Assembly (NCBI GenBank): GCA_002440945.1
Contig: DJWG01000051.1
Location: 1-18,517 of the forward strand
Direction: 5' to 3'
Length of the DNA stretch: 18,517 nt
From: Rhodobacteraceae bacterium UBA6236
GTDB lineage: Bacteria > Pseudomonadota > Alphaproteobacteria > Rhodobacterales > Rhodobacteraceae
A program made the translations under genes and the position numbers. Numbering within the stretch: position 1 is the stretch's first letter; each line of letters opens with the position of its first letter. This document shows positions 7,225 through 15,113 of the stretch, piece by piece. The notes below the pieces were generated by a model. That model was not told the DNA's origin, did not search any database, and saw nothing but the letters and a program-made list of their open reading frames with translations.

Positions 7225-8676
7225 ATGAGCATCTCGAATGCAATGATCAACGCCCTTTCAGGGCTGGGGGCGGCGTCGCGATCCGCCGATGTGGTCGCCT
7301 CGAACGTGGCGAACGCCCTGACGCAGGGCTATGCGCGGCGCGAGTTGCAGCTGTCGGCGCGCACGCTTGCCGGCACTGGGGCGGGCGTGCGCGTCGATGG
7401 GGTGACGCGGGCGATCAACCAGGCGGTCCTGAACGACAAGCGCCTGGCCGATGCGGAATTGGCCGCCGCCTCGACGCGGAGCCGTTTCCAGCTTCGCATG
7501 GAGACAGCGGTCGGACAGCCGGGCGACGGAAATTCTCTGGTTGGTCGCATTGCCGCGCTGGAAGCCGCCTTCACGCAGGCGACGAGCCGCCCCGACAGCG
7601 AAGCGCGGCTTCAGGATGTGGTGACCTCGGCGGATCGGTTGGCAGGCACGCTGCACAGCCTTCAGTCCGAGGTCCAGTCCGCCCGGATGGAGGCCGACGC
7701 CGCAGTCGCGCGCCAGGTCGATCTCTTGAACGACTCGCTGGTGCGGGTCGACCGGTTGAATGCCCAGATCGTGGCCGAACGGGCGTCGGGCCGGGATCCT
7801 TCGGCGCTTTTTGACGAGCGCCAGTCCATCGTCGACCGGATTGCCGAAATCGTGCCCCTCCGCGAACTGGCGCGTGACCGTGACCAGATCGCGCTTTTCA
7901 CGACCGGGGGCGCGGTGCTTCTGGAGGGCGTTCCGGTGAAAGTCGGGTTTGTCCCTGCCGGCGTCATCACGCCGGACATGACGTTGGCAAGCGGTGCGCT
8001 TTCCGGCCTGACGCTGAATGGCACCCCCATCGTTTCGACAGATGCGGGCGTGATGGGCGGGGGGGCGCTTGGCGCGGCACTTGCGCTGCGCGATGAACTT
8101 GCCCCGGCATATCAGGCGCAGATTGATGCGCTGGCGCGCAACCTGATCGAACGGCTTTCCAGCCCCGCCGTGGATCCGACGCTTGCCGGTCAGCCTGGTC
8201 TTCTGACGGATGCCGGGTCCGCGTTCGATCCCTTGAACGAGGTCGGAATTGCCGGTCGGATCGCGGTCAACGCGGCCGTCGATCCGACGCGGGGCGGCGC
8301 GCTCTGGCGGGTCCGCGACGGGATCGGCGCAACCGCGCCGGGTGCGGTCGGGGATGCGACGCGGCTGATCGCGCTTTCGAATGCGATGGCCGCGCCGGTG
8401 GCTCCGGCCTCGGGCGGTTTCATCGGCGCCGGGCGCTCGGCTGCCGGGCTTGCGGCCGACGTGCTTTCACACGCCGCGTCGGCCCGGCAACGCGACGATG
8501 CCCGGACCAGCCACGCCAGCGCTCTGCAAGAGGCGCTGACGTCTCAGCATCTGGAGAATGGCGTGGACAGCGACGCCGAACTTCAGCGGTTGCTTCTTGT
8601 CGAAGAGGCTTTTGCCGCCAATGCCCGCGTCATCCAGACCATGGATGACCTTCTTCAGCAGATCATCAGGCTTTGA
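7225..8676 (+). CDS. flgK: FlgK hook-filament junction protein (HAP1)
   Basis: First of the two junction proteins that join hook to filament. It has 483 residues, near the family norm. GGAG at 7215-7218 lies 6 bases before the ATG. The N-terminus (NALSGLGAASRSADVVASNVANA) and the C-terminus (LLLVEEAFAANARVIQTMDD onward) are the paired axial helices. The central part is rich in Ala and Asp and holds several helical stretches (about 75-200). The C-terminal ARVIQT segment resembles that of FlgE, as expected of paralogous axial tails. The stop is separated from flgL by one base. Confidence 0.92.
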   Translation: MSISNAMINALSGLGAASRSADVVASNVANALTQGYARRELQLSARTLAGTGAGVRVDGVTRAINQAVLNDKRLADAELAAASTRSRFQLRMETAVGQPGDGNSLVGRIAALEAAFTQATSRPDSEARLQDVVTSADRLAGTLHSLQSEVQSARMEADAAVARQVDLLNDSLVRVDRLNAQIVAERASGRDPSALFDERQSIVDRIAEIVPLRELARDRDQIALFTTGGAVLLEGVPVKVGFVPAGVITPDMTLASGALSGLTLNGTPIVSTDAGVMGGGALGAALALRDELAPAYQAQIDALARNLIERLSSPAVDPTLAGQPGLLTDAGSAFDPLNEVGIAGRIAVNAAVDPTRGGALWRVRDGIGATAPGAVGDATRLIALSNAMAAPVAPASGGFIGAGRSAAGLAADVLSHAASARQRDDARTSHASALQEALTSQHLENGVDSDAELQRLLLVEEAFAANARVIQTMDDLLQQIIRL

Positions 8677-8677
8677 C

Positions 8678-9694
8678 ATGAACTTTCTTTCCATCGGCGA
8701 CCTCGCGCAGACCTTTCGCTTGCGCAATCATGACGTTCAGCTGAAGCGCGAATTGACGCGGCTGACGGACGAAGTGACCACGGGCATCACCTCCAATCCG
8801 ACGGAGGCTGTCAAAGGCGATTATGCGACGCTCGCGGGGATCGAGCGGTCGCTGATCCGGGCGGAAGCCTTCCGCACCGCCGCGATCGAAGCCGGGAGCC
8901 TGGCCGGGACGATCCAGAGTTCCCTTGAAACGGTGCAGTCGCAGATCCATTCGGCGGCGCCGTCGCTGATATCTGTCTCGCTTACGATGACGGACAGGCA
9001 GATCGATACCGTCGCGCTTGCCGCTCGGCAGAACCTCGGGTCGGTTGTCTCGGCGCTGAATGCACGGGTCGCCGACCGCTATGTCCTGTCGGGAACCGCC
9101 ACGGACCGCCCGCCGCTGGCGGATGGGACGACGCTGGTGGCTGCGGCTCAGGCGGCTGTTGCGGGGCAGACCTCTCCGGGAACGATTGCAGCGGCGCTGC
9201 GGGATTGGTTCGACCGTCCTGCGGGGGCCGGCGGGTTTCTGGATCAGGTCTATGGCGGTTCCGCCAATGCATTGGCGGCATTGCAGATTGACGAGGGTGG
9301 CAGCGCCACGATCGACCTCATGGCGTCAGATCCGAAGATCCGTGACACCTTGCGCGGCTTTACACTGGCTGCACTGGTCGATGGCGGTGCCCTTGCGGGG
9401 AACCGGATCGGGCGCGCGGAGCTTCTGTGTGACGCTGGCGAAACGCTGGTCACGGCAAACGACGCGCTGACCGGCCTTCGGGCTGACCTTGGGGCCAAGG
9501 AACAGGCGATCGACGCGGCCGTGACCCGCGCCTCGTCGGAACGGCATCGGCTGCAGATTGCCCGCAACGACATCCTGGCAACCGATCCCTACGAGACGTC
9601 GTCCGCGCTGGAGGCCGTGAAGTCCCAGACCGAGATGCTTTACACAATTACCGGCCGGCTCTCGCAGTTGCGCCTTGCGGATTACCTGAAATGA
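8678..9694 (+). CDS. flgL: FlgL hook-filament junction protein (HAP3)
   Basis: Second hook-filament junction protein, related to flagellin. It has 338 residues from ATG 8678 (MNFLSIGDLAQTFRLRNHD); longer in-frame starts lie inside flgK. The N-terminal helix region (LKRELTRLTDEVTTGITSNP) resembles other flagellin/FlgL N-termini, and the C-terminal helix ends RLSQLRLADYLK. The middle contains a surface domain with VADRYVLSGTATDRPPL, typical of FlgL. The gene begins one base after flgK and its stop overlaps the flgI ATG (ATGA), indicating translational coupling. Confidence 0.88.
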   Translation: MNFLSIGDLAQTFRLRNHDVQLKRELTRLTDEVTTGITSNPTEAVKGDYATLAGIERSLIRAEAFRTAAIEAGSLAGTIQSSLETVQSQIHSAAPSLISVSLTMTDRQIDTVALAARQNLGSVVSALNARVADRYVLSGTATDRPPLADGTTLVAAAQAAVAGQTSPGTIAAALRDWFDRPAGAGGFLDQVYGGSANALAALQIDEGGSATIDLMASDPKIRDTLRGFTLAALVDGGALAGNRIGRAELLCDAGETLVTANDALTGLRADLGAKEQAIDAAVTRASSERHRLQIARNDILATDPYETSSALEAVKSQTEMLYTITGRLSQLRLADYLK

Positions 9695-10803
9695 TCCGCG
9701 GTCGCCTTGTTCGCGCTCTCGCACTGAGCGCCTTCGCCTGGGTCGAGGCCGCGCAGGCGGCTCCGGTCCGTATCAAGGATCTGGTCGAATTCGACGGGGT
9801 CCGAGGTAACGATCTTGTGGGCTACGGTCTGGTTGTCGGCCTGAACGGGACCGGCGACGGGCTTCGGAACACGCCCTATACCGAAGAAATCATGACCAAT
9901 ATCCTCGAGCGTCTTGGGGTGAACGTCACGGGCGAGCAGTTCCGGCCGAAGAACGTCGCGGCGGTGCTGGTGACGGCAACGCTGCCGCCCTTCGCGCGGA
10001 ATGGCGGGCAGGTCGACGTGACGGTATCGGCCATCGGGGATGCGAAAAGCCTTCTGGGTGGCACGCTGATCATGACGCCGCTCAACGCCGCCGATGGACA
10101 GATCTACGCCGTGGCGCAAGGCGCCATCATCGCGGGGGGGGTCGCCGCGGAAGGCGAGGCCGCAAAGGTCGTGCAGGGGGTCCCGACCTCCGGTGTCATC
10201 CCTTCGGGGGCGCGGGTCGAGCGTGAGGTCGCCTTCAACTTCTCGGAGCTCCAGTCCCTGCGGCTTGCGCTCCGGGAACCGGACTTCACCACCGCGGGCC
10301 GGATCGAGCAGGCGATCAACGCGGTCTATGGCCGTGGAGCGGCCTCGATGATCGATGCGGGCGCGGTGCAGCTGAACATCGGCGCCACCAAAGCCCGGTC
10401 GCCTGCCCATGCGCTGGGGCGGATCGAGAACCTGACCATCGAACCCGAGGTTCGCGCGCGCGTGGTCGTTGACCAGCGGTCCGGCACGATCGTGATGGGG
10501 GAAGACGTGCGCATCAGCAATGTCGCGGTGAGCCAGGGCAACCTGACGCTCCGGGTCTCCGAAGCGCCGGTCGCGGTGCAGCCGAACCCGTTCGCCGAAG
10601 GCGAGACGGTGGTGCTGCCGCGCACGGATACCAATATCGCCGAGGAGCCGGGCATAGGCCTCGCGCAGATCCCGGAGGGCACCAGCCTCTCGGAGGTTGT
10701 GGCCGGGTTGAACGCGCTGGGCGTGGCACCGCGGGACATGATCGATATCCTGAAAAGCATCGATGCGGCCGGAGCGCTCCACGCCCAATTCGTGGTGCAG
10801 TGA
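9691..10803 (+). CDS. flgI: FlgI flagellar P-ring protein
   Basis: Subunit of the periplasmic P ring around the flagellar rod. It has 370 residues with a Sec signal (hydrophobic ALALSAFAWVEA, cleavage near AQA|AP at about residue 23). Family landmarks are clear: RIKDLVEFDGVRGNDLVGYG near the mature start, LNGTGDGLRNTPYTEEIM, the NVAAVLVTATLPPFARNGGQ block, and the C-terminal LNALGVAPRDMIDILKSID. Length matches the family. It is the last gene of the + strand hook group; a strong hairpin follows the stop. flgA and flgH, its usual partners, are not seen here. Confidence 0.96.
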   Translation: MIRGRLVRALALSAFAWVEAAQAAPVRIKDLVEFDGVRGNDLVGYGLVVGLNGTGDGLRNTPYTEEIMTNILERLGVNVTGEQFRPKNVAAVLVTATLPPFARNGGQVDVTVSAIGDAKSLLGGTLIMTPLNAADGQIYAVAQGAIIAGGVAAEGEAAKVVQGVPTSGVIPSGARVEREVAFNFSELQSLRLALREPDFTTAGRIEQAINAVYGRGAASMIDAGAVQLNIGATKARSPAHALGRIENLTIEPEVRARVVVDQRSGTIVMGEDVRISNVAVSQGNLTLRVSEAPVAVQPNPFAEGETVVLPRTDTNIAEEPGIGLAQIPEGTSLSEVVAGLNALGVAPRDMIDILKSIDAAGALHAQFVVQ

Positions 10804-10818
10804 CAGGTTTTGGAAACG

Positions 10819-10850
10819 AAAATGACGCGCCGCGAGGCGCGTCATTTTTT
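10819..10850. terminator. bidirectional intrinsic terminator between flgI and fliP
   Basis: A perfect 13-base-pair stem (10819-10831 paired with 10836-10848, core TGACGCGCC/GGCGCGTCA) closes on a GCGA tetraloop. It is followed by a T-run on the + strand and, because the left side is A-rich, a T-run on the - strand too. It sits 15 bases after the flgI stop and 20 bases beyond the convergent fliP stop, so it can end both operons. Confidence 0.92.
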
Positions 10851-10869
10851 GCATCCTGAGCAGGTCTTT

Positions 10870-11592
10870 TCAGAAGTAGCTGCGCACCAGCGCGGAAGAG
10901 ATCAGCGTCCAGCCATCGGCGACAACGAAGAACGCGAGCTTGAAGGGCAAAGAGACAACCGCGGGCGGCACCATCATCATCCCCATGGCCATGAGGACCG
11001 CCGAGACAACCATGTCGATGATCAGGAAGGGCAGGTAGATCAGGAACCCGATCTCGAAGGCGCGGGCAATCTCCGAAAGCATGAAGGACGGGACCAGGAG
11101 CGAGAGCGGAGCGCCCGCCATATCTGTGACTTCAGCGGTTTCCGGGCGCAGGGCCGCGAGATCGAGAAAAGTGTCGGCATTTGTCCGTCCGGCCATGAAC
11201 ATCTGGAATGGCGCAACGCCGCGCGTGAAGGCCTCGGACGGGGAAAGCGCACCATCGAGGAAAGGTCGCAGGGCATCGGACCAGGCCTGGGTGAAGACCG
11301 GCTCCATGATGAACCAGCTCAGGAACAGCGATAGCGAGACAATCAGCATGTTGGGTGGTGATTGTTGCAGGCCGATCGCCTGACGCAGGATCGACAGCAC
11401 GGTGACGATGAAGGGGAAGCAGGTCACCATGACCGCGATCCCCGGCGCCAGGCTCAGAAGCGTCACTGTCGCGATCAGCAGAAGCGACTGCCCGCTGAGC
11501 GAGCCCGAACCAAGACCTTCAAGGCCCTGCTGCGCCGCTGCGGACTGGCCCAGGAGGACCAGTCCAGCCGCAAGGATGACGGCCCGCCGCAT
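10870..11592 (-). CDS. fliP: FliP flagellar type III export gate protein
   Basis: Inner-membrane component of the flagellar export gate (FliP-FliQ-FliR channel). It has 240 residues with a cleavable signal (MRRAVILAAGLVLLGQSAAA), as is usual for FliP. Visible family blocks are SLAPGIAVMVTCFPFIVTVL, LRQAIGLQQSPPNMLIVSLS, FMAGRTNADTFLDLA, and the late LVPSFMLSEIARAFEIGF followed by FLIIDMVVSAVLMAMGMMMV. Four membrane segments are expected. The ATG abuts the fliN stop with no gap. It is the last gene of the minus-strand operon; fliQ and fliR are not beside it. Confidence 0.96.
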   Translation of the reverse strand: MRRAVILAAGLVLLGQSAAAQQGLEGLGSGSLSGQSLLLIATVTLLSLAPGIAVMVTCFPFIVTVLSILRQAIGLQQSPPNMLIVSLSLFLSWFIMEPVFTQAWSDALRPFLDGALSPSEAFTRGVAPFQMFMAGRTNADTFLDLAALRPETAEVTDMAGAPLSLLVPSFMLSEIARAFEIGFLIYLPFLIIDMVVSAVLMAMGMMMVPPAVVSLPFKLAFFVVADGWTLISSALVRSYF

Positions 11593-11880
11593 TCAAAGGC
11601 CGCCCTGAAGGTCGACCACCTCGGTCAGGCGCACCGCGAGATGTCCGCCCGCATCGCCCTCGACCTCGGTCAGTTCACCGCGGGCAATCAGACGGTCGCC
11701 CACGAAAAGCTCCACCGGATCGTCGATCTTACGGTCGAGCGGCAGGACGGCATCGCGGCGCAACCGCAGGAGGTCGCGCACCAGCGGACGGGCGCGACCG
11801 ACCGAGATCTGGATCTCGATCGGAACAAGGGAAAAGGGATTGCCGACAAGAGCGGGCTTTTCGTTGGGCAGATCAGTCAT
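11593..11880 (-). CDS. fliN: FliN-type flagellar motor switch protein
   Basis: C-ring component with a single SpoA (surface presentation of antigens) domain. It has 95 residues from the ATG at 11880 (MTDLPNEKPAL). The frame is open upstream to 11976, but that would run deep into fliH; the chosen start overlaps fliH by 8 bases. The SpoA pattern is clear: PIEIQISVGRARPLVRDLLR, a hydrophobic strand ending PLDRKIDDPVELFVGD, then IARGELTEVEG and AVRLTEVV. It is short compared with E. coli FliN (137) because the N-terminal extension is nearly absent. The stop is followed directly by the fliP start. No fliM or fliG lies in this window. Confidence 0.88.
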   Translation of the reverse strand: MTDLPNEKPALVGNPFSLVPIEIQISVGRARPLVRDLLRLRRDAVLPLDRKIDDPVELFVGDRLIARGELTEVEGDAGGHLAVRLTEVVDLQGGL

Positions 11881-12481
11881 CTTTGCTCTCCGTGGTCTGG
11901 GCCGGGATCGGCCAACTGGTTTGGTAAAAATCGGAAATCGCCGCTCCGATGGCGTGGATGGCACCGTCGAGATCAAGCATCTGTTCCTGCAGGCCCGAGG
12001 ACAGAAGTGCCTGGCCGGTGCTCAGATCAGGGTTGGCCTCGATCACGACGGGCAGGTTCGCGGCGCGCGACAGAAAATCCTGCGCGGTTTTTTGGGCGGC
12101 GGGATTGACGTGAATGACGACAGGCTGTGTTGCAGATCGGTCGAACAGCGGCCTCATCAGTTCCAGAATCGTCGGCAAGAGCGTTTTGTGGGCCAGGGCC
12201 GGAAGCATCTTGGCGACGATCTCGGCCAAAAGCGGCTCGATCCCACGGAGGACGTGGTCGCGCGCTTCCTGGTAAGTGAAGGTCAGGGCTTGCAGTTGCG
12301 CTCCGACGGCTTCGCGCGTCCGGGCCTCCTCCGCCATCAGGCTCCTCTCGCAGGCTTCCCATCCGTCGTGGTAACCGGCGTCATGGGCCGCCTGCCGCAC
12401 TTCGCTCAAATCGTGTGGCGCGGCGCCGGGCCCTGCCGGGCGTCTCTCAGCGAAGCTTTCAAGCTGCAGCGGGCGCCTCAT
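11873..12481 (-). CDS. fliH: FliH-type flagellar export ATPase regulator
   Basis: Likely FliH, the stator-like regulator of the FliI export ATPase. It has 202 residues. The first half is rich in Ala, Glu and Arg and predicted helical (AAHDAGYHDGWEACERSLMA, then a long helix to about 90), as in FliH. The C-terminal half has the FliH/V-ATPase E-like pattern with EIVAKMLPAL, a QPVVIHVNPA strand and SGLQEQMLDLDGAI near the end. Sequence conservation in this family is low, so much of the call rests on position between fliF and fliN. It overlaps fliF by 4 bases and fliN by 8. Confidence 0.75.
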   Translation of the reverse strand: MRRPLQLESFAERRPAGPGAAPHDLSEVRQAAHDAGYHDGWEACERSLMAEEARTREAVGAQLQALTFTYQEARDHVLRGIEPLLAEIVAKMLPALAHKTLLPTILELMRPLFDRSATQPVVIHVNPAAQKTAQDFLSRAANLPVVIEANPDLSTGQALLSSGLQEQMLDLDGAIHAIGAAISDFYQTSWPIPAQTTESKDD

Positions 12482-14100
12482 GCCCTTGCCTCGCCATTCG
12501 ACCCGTCGATCCAGTTGCGCAGCACCTCGACTGTTTCAGACTGCCGGTCCGCGACCAGCGACCGCAGGCGTTCAACCGGATCGCTGGAGCCCATCGCCTG
12601 CGGCGCCATCAGGGCCGTGTCGGCGGCAATGGGCAGAGCCGTCGGGAAGAAATCGCCTTCGTCAATCACGCCCGTCAGCGCAGGGGCGGGGTCAGACGCT
12701 GGCGACGGCAGGCCGAGGGGCTGATCCGAGCGTGCGGCAAGGATCGGCCGGAGGACAAAGAGCCCAAGGATCAGGGTCACGATGGCGACCGAGGCGATCT
12801 GGATCACCGTCATCAAGTCGATCCTGTCAAGGATCGACAGCGATGCGGCCTCGGTTCCCACAACCGGCACACTTTCGAAGGGCAGCGACTTCAATGTGAT
12901 CACATCGCCCCGGTCCTTGTCGAACCCGACGGCGGAGGCGACCAGTTCCTGAAGCGTCGCCAGTTCCTCCTCTCCACGCGGCTGCAGCGTTGTCTGCCCG
13001 TTTGCATCTGTCGCGCTCGTCGCGTTCACCAGAACGGCGACGGTGATCCGCTTTACGGCTCCGGGGGCGCGGAGGATTTCGCGCGTGGTCTGGGAAACCT
13101 CGAAATTCACCCGTTCGCGCGTTTCGCTGTTCTGGTTCTGCGACCCCGATCCCTTGGCCGCATCGCCTTCCGGCAGGTTCGACGCCACGGTGACAGCGCC
13201 ATCCGCGCCTTCCTTCGACGAGCCGCTCTTTTCTTCGGTATCGGTCGAGATCGCGACACGGCCCTGGGGATCGATTCGCCGTTCGGTGATCGCTTCACGC
13301 TCCGTCACCGTGTCCAGCGACACCTCGACGATGGCGTTGCCCGCCCCCACCCGCGCCTCCAGAAGCCGTTCGACGTTCTGCCGCAGCGCCTCCTGCCGGT
13401 CGTTTCCAAGCCCGTCCTCTCCGGTGTCGGCGGCGATCAGAAGCCCGGTGGTCGCGTCGATCACCGACACATCCTCGGGCGCCATGCCGGGAACCGCCGA
13501 GGCCACCATGTAGCGCAAGGCGCGGGCCTGCTTCTCGGTCAGCGTTCCGGTGCGGGGGCTGACCGTGACCGAGGCGCTGGGCTTCGTGCGGGCCCGCAAC
13601 CCCTGCGCCGAAGGCGTGGCGATATGCACCCGCGCCGAGCGCAGCCCAAGACCCGTCGTGATCGTTCGCGCGAGTTCGCCTTCCTTCGCGCGCCAGTAGG
13701 CGACGTCGAACATCTGCGAGGTGGTGCCGAAGCCCGACATCGAATCCAGCAGCTCATACCCGGTGCCGGCGTTGGCAGGCAGGCCTTCGGAGGCCAGCGA
13801 CATGCGAAGCGAATCGCGCTGGGCTGCCTCGACGTAAATGGCGGCGCCGCGCACCTGGTATTGCGCGCCCTGCTGATCGAGCGCCGCCAGCACTTCGCCG
13901 GCACTGCTTCCTTCGAGCCCCGAATATAGCAAGGCCATCGAGGGCCTCGAGGCGAAGCTGTAAAGGATGGCGACCCCCATCAGGACCGCGGCCGCGGTCC
14001 CGATGAACAGGGCGCGACGGCGCAGAGGCAGTGACTGCCACAGGTCGAGGATGTGTTGCACGGCGTTCTCCGTATTCACGGGCTTCTGCCCGGCTGACAC
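12478..14100 (-). CDS. fliF: FliF flagellar MS-ring protein
   Basis: Builds the MS ring in the inner membrane, the base of the flagellar motor and housing of the export gate. It has 540 residues, close to the usual 550-570. The start is GTG at 14100; no in-frame ATG lies nearby and the second Met is inside the first membrane helix. The helices are at about 30-50 and 430-454. Between them lie the ring-building motifs: YSGLEGSSAGEVLAAL (59-74), GTGYELLDSMSGFGTT (112-127), ARTITTGLGLRSARVHI (144-160), and the Ser/Gly-rich beta-collar insert around 285-335. The C-terminus (ERLRSLVADRQSETVEVLRN) is the FliG-binding tail. First gene of the left-going operon, divergent from fliL. Confidence 0.96.
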   Translation of the reverse strand: MSAGQKPVNTENAVQHILDLWQSLPLRRRALFIGTAAAVLMGVAILYSFASRPSMALLYSGLEGSSAGEVLAALDQQGAQYQVRGAAIYVEAAQRDSLRMSLASEGLPANAGTGYELLDSMSGFGTTSQMFDVAYWRAKEGELARTITTGLGLRSARVHIATPSAQGLRARTKPSASVTVSPRTGTLTEKQARALRYMVASAVPGMAPEDVSVIDATTGLLIAADTGEDGLGNDRQEALRQNVERLLEARVGAGNAIVEVSLDTVTEREAITERRIDPQGRVAISTDTEEKSGSSKEGADGAVTVASNLPEGDAAKGSGSQNQNSETRERVNFEVSQTTREILRAPGAVKRITVAVLVNATSATDANGQTTLQPRGEEELATLQELVASAVGFDKDRGDVITLKSLPFESVPVVGTEAASLSILDRIDLMTVIQIASVAIVTLILGLFVLRPILAARSDQPLGLPSPASDPAPALTGVIDEGDFFPTALPIAADTALMAPQAMGSSDPVERLRSLVADRQSETVEVLRNWIDGSNGEARA

Positions 14101-14119
14101 GAGATTTCGCCGATGCCCC

Positions 14120-14134
14120 TTAAGAATCGGTTAG
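14120..14134. promoter_or_regulatory. CtrA-type box in the fliF/fliL divergent spacer
   Basis: TTAA (14120-14123), seven bases, TTAG (14131-14134); on the minus strand it reads CTAA-N7-TTAA. It lies in the 79-base spacer between the divergent fliF and fliL starts, 20 bases from the fliF GTG and 45 bases from the fliL ATG. The 45-base spacing to fliL is close to that seen at motB (48) and flgE (50). One bound dimer could serve both operons. Inferred site. Confidence 0.6.
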
Positions 14135-14179
14135 CCGGTTTGAGCGTATTGATCCCCCAACGCAATCACGGGGTCAGTC

Positions 14180-14668
14180 ATGGCGGAAGACGCAGCCACC
14201 GAGGCGGAAACGCCCAAGCCTTCATCGAAAAAGTCCTTGTTTATCGGGCTCGTCCTCATGCTCGCCCTGGGCGGTGGTGCGTTTTACGCAATGCAGTCGG
14301 GCCTGATTCTCGACGGCGAGGCCAAGTCGGCGGAGGCTGAAAAGAAGATCCTCGATCCGGCCCTGCCCGACATCGCCTTCATTCCCCTGGACCCACTTGT
14401 CATCCTGATCGAGGGCGCGGGTCGGCAACGTCATCTGCGTTTCGTCGGGCAGCTCGAGGTCGACAAGGCGCAACTGGCAGAGGTGCAGCTCATCATGCCG
14501 CGGGTCGTCGATGTGCTGAACACCTACCTGCGCGCGGTTGACGCCAAGTCCTTCGAGGAGGCGGATTCGCTGATCCGGATCCGGGCGCAGATGCTGCGCC
14601 GCATCAAGCTGGTCGCCGGCGAAAACCGTGTGCGCGACCTTCTCGTTTCCGAATACGTCATCAACTAG
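14180..14668 (+). CDS. fliL: FliL flagellar basal body-associated protein
   Basis: Single-pass inner-membrane protein that surrounds or supports the MotAB stator. It has 162 residues: a short charged cytoplasmic N-terminus, a membrane helix at about 17-36 (LFIGLVLMLALGGGAFYAMQ), then the periplasmic SPFH-like domain. The end shows the FliL pattern PRVVDVLNTYLRAVDAKSFE, then IRAQMLRRIKLVAGENRVRD and the final LVSEYVIN. It heads the right-going operon from the divergent spacer; the next gene starts 9 bases after its stop. Confidence 0.93.
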   Translation: MAEDAATEAETPKPSSKKSLFIGLVLMLALGGGAFYAMQSGLILDGEAKSAEAEKKILDPALPDIAFIPLDPLVILIEGAGRQRHLRFVGQLEVDKAQLAEVQLIMPRVVDVLNTYLRAVDAKSFEEADSLIRIRAQMLRRIKLVAGENRVRDLLVSEYVIN

Positions 14669-14677
14669 GGGACCGAC

Positions 14678-15112
14678 ATGGAGTTCATCTCGGACGTGCT
14701 TCTGGCCGCGGGCGCGCTGGGCGCCGGGTTCTATTGCCTGGTGCTTTCGCGGCGTCTTCGCAAATTCATGCAACTGGAAAAGGGCGTTGGCGGGGCGATT
14801 GCCAGCCTCTCGACCCAGGTCGACGAAATGTCGCGCGCGGTGGCCGAGGCGCGCCGCCTGGCCTCCGACTCAACCCGGTCGCTGACGGAACTCACCGCGC
14901 GGGCGGGGGAAGCGGAGCGGCGCCTTGGGCAACTGCTTGCGACAGCGGAGGATCTGCCCGCCGCAAGCTTCGCACCCGGCCGGGCGCGCGATCCGATCGT
15001 TGAGAAGCCGGTGGACACGACAGAGCCGGAAGAACTGGCGGCCGGGGCCCAGACTTCGGGGCGCCTGCGCCTGATCCGACGGCGTGGCGGCCGTTCGGTG
15101 GAGGCTGCCTGA
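14678..15112 (+). CDS. DUF6468-like flagellar membrane/coiled-coil protein
   Basis: A 144-residue protein of unproven function. It has one N-terminal membrane segment (about 4-24, ISDVLLAAGALGAGFYCLVL) followed by basic residues, so the rest is probably cytoplasmic. A helical, coiled-coil-prone region runs from about 35 to 90, and an acidic linker (about 95-125) leads to an Arg-rich tail (RLRLIRRRGGRS). A GGGGA stretch overlapping the fliL stop serves as ribosome site for ATG 14678. The layout and its place between fliL and a MotE-like gene fit the DUF6468 proteins of alphaproteobacterial flagellar loci; that family name is from memory. Its stop precedes the next ATG by one base, so the two are probably coupled. 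Confidence 0.72.
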   Translation: MEFISDVLLAAGALGAGFYCLVLSRRLRKFMQLEKGVGGAIASLSTQVDEMSRAVAEARRLASDSTRSLTELTARAGEAERRLGQLLATAEDLPAASFAPGRARDPIVEKPVDTTEPEELAAGAQTSGRLRLIRRRGGRSVEAA

Positions 15113-15113
15113 G

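Noticed and set aside
9682..10854. 390-codon minus-strand frame across flgI
   Set aside because: It runs through the terminator hairpin and mirrors FlgI; no plausible protein features.
12415..13929. 504-codon open frame on the plus strand opposite fliF
   Set aside because: FliF on the minus strand shows all expected motifs; this frame is its antisense and lacks any recognisable domain or start context.
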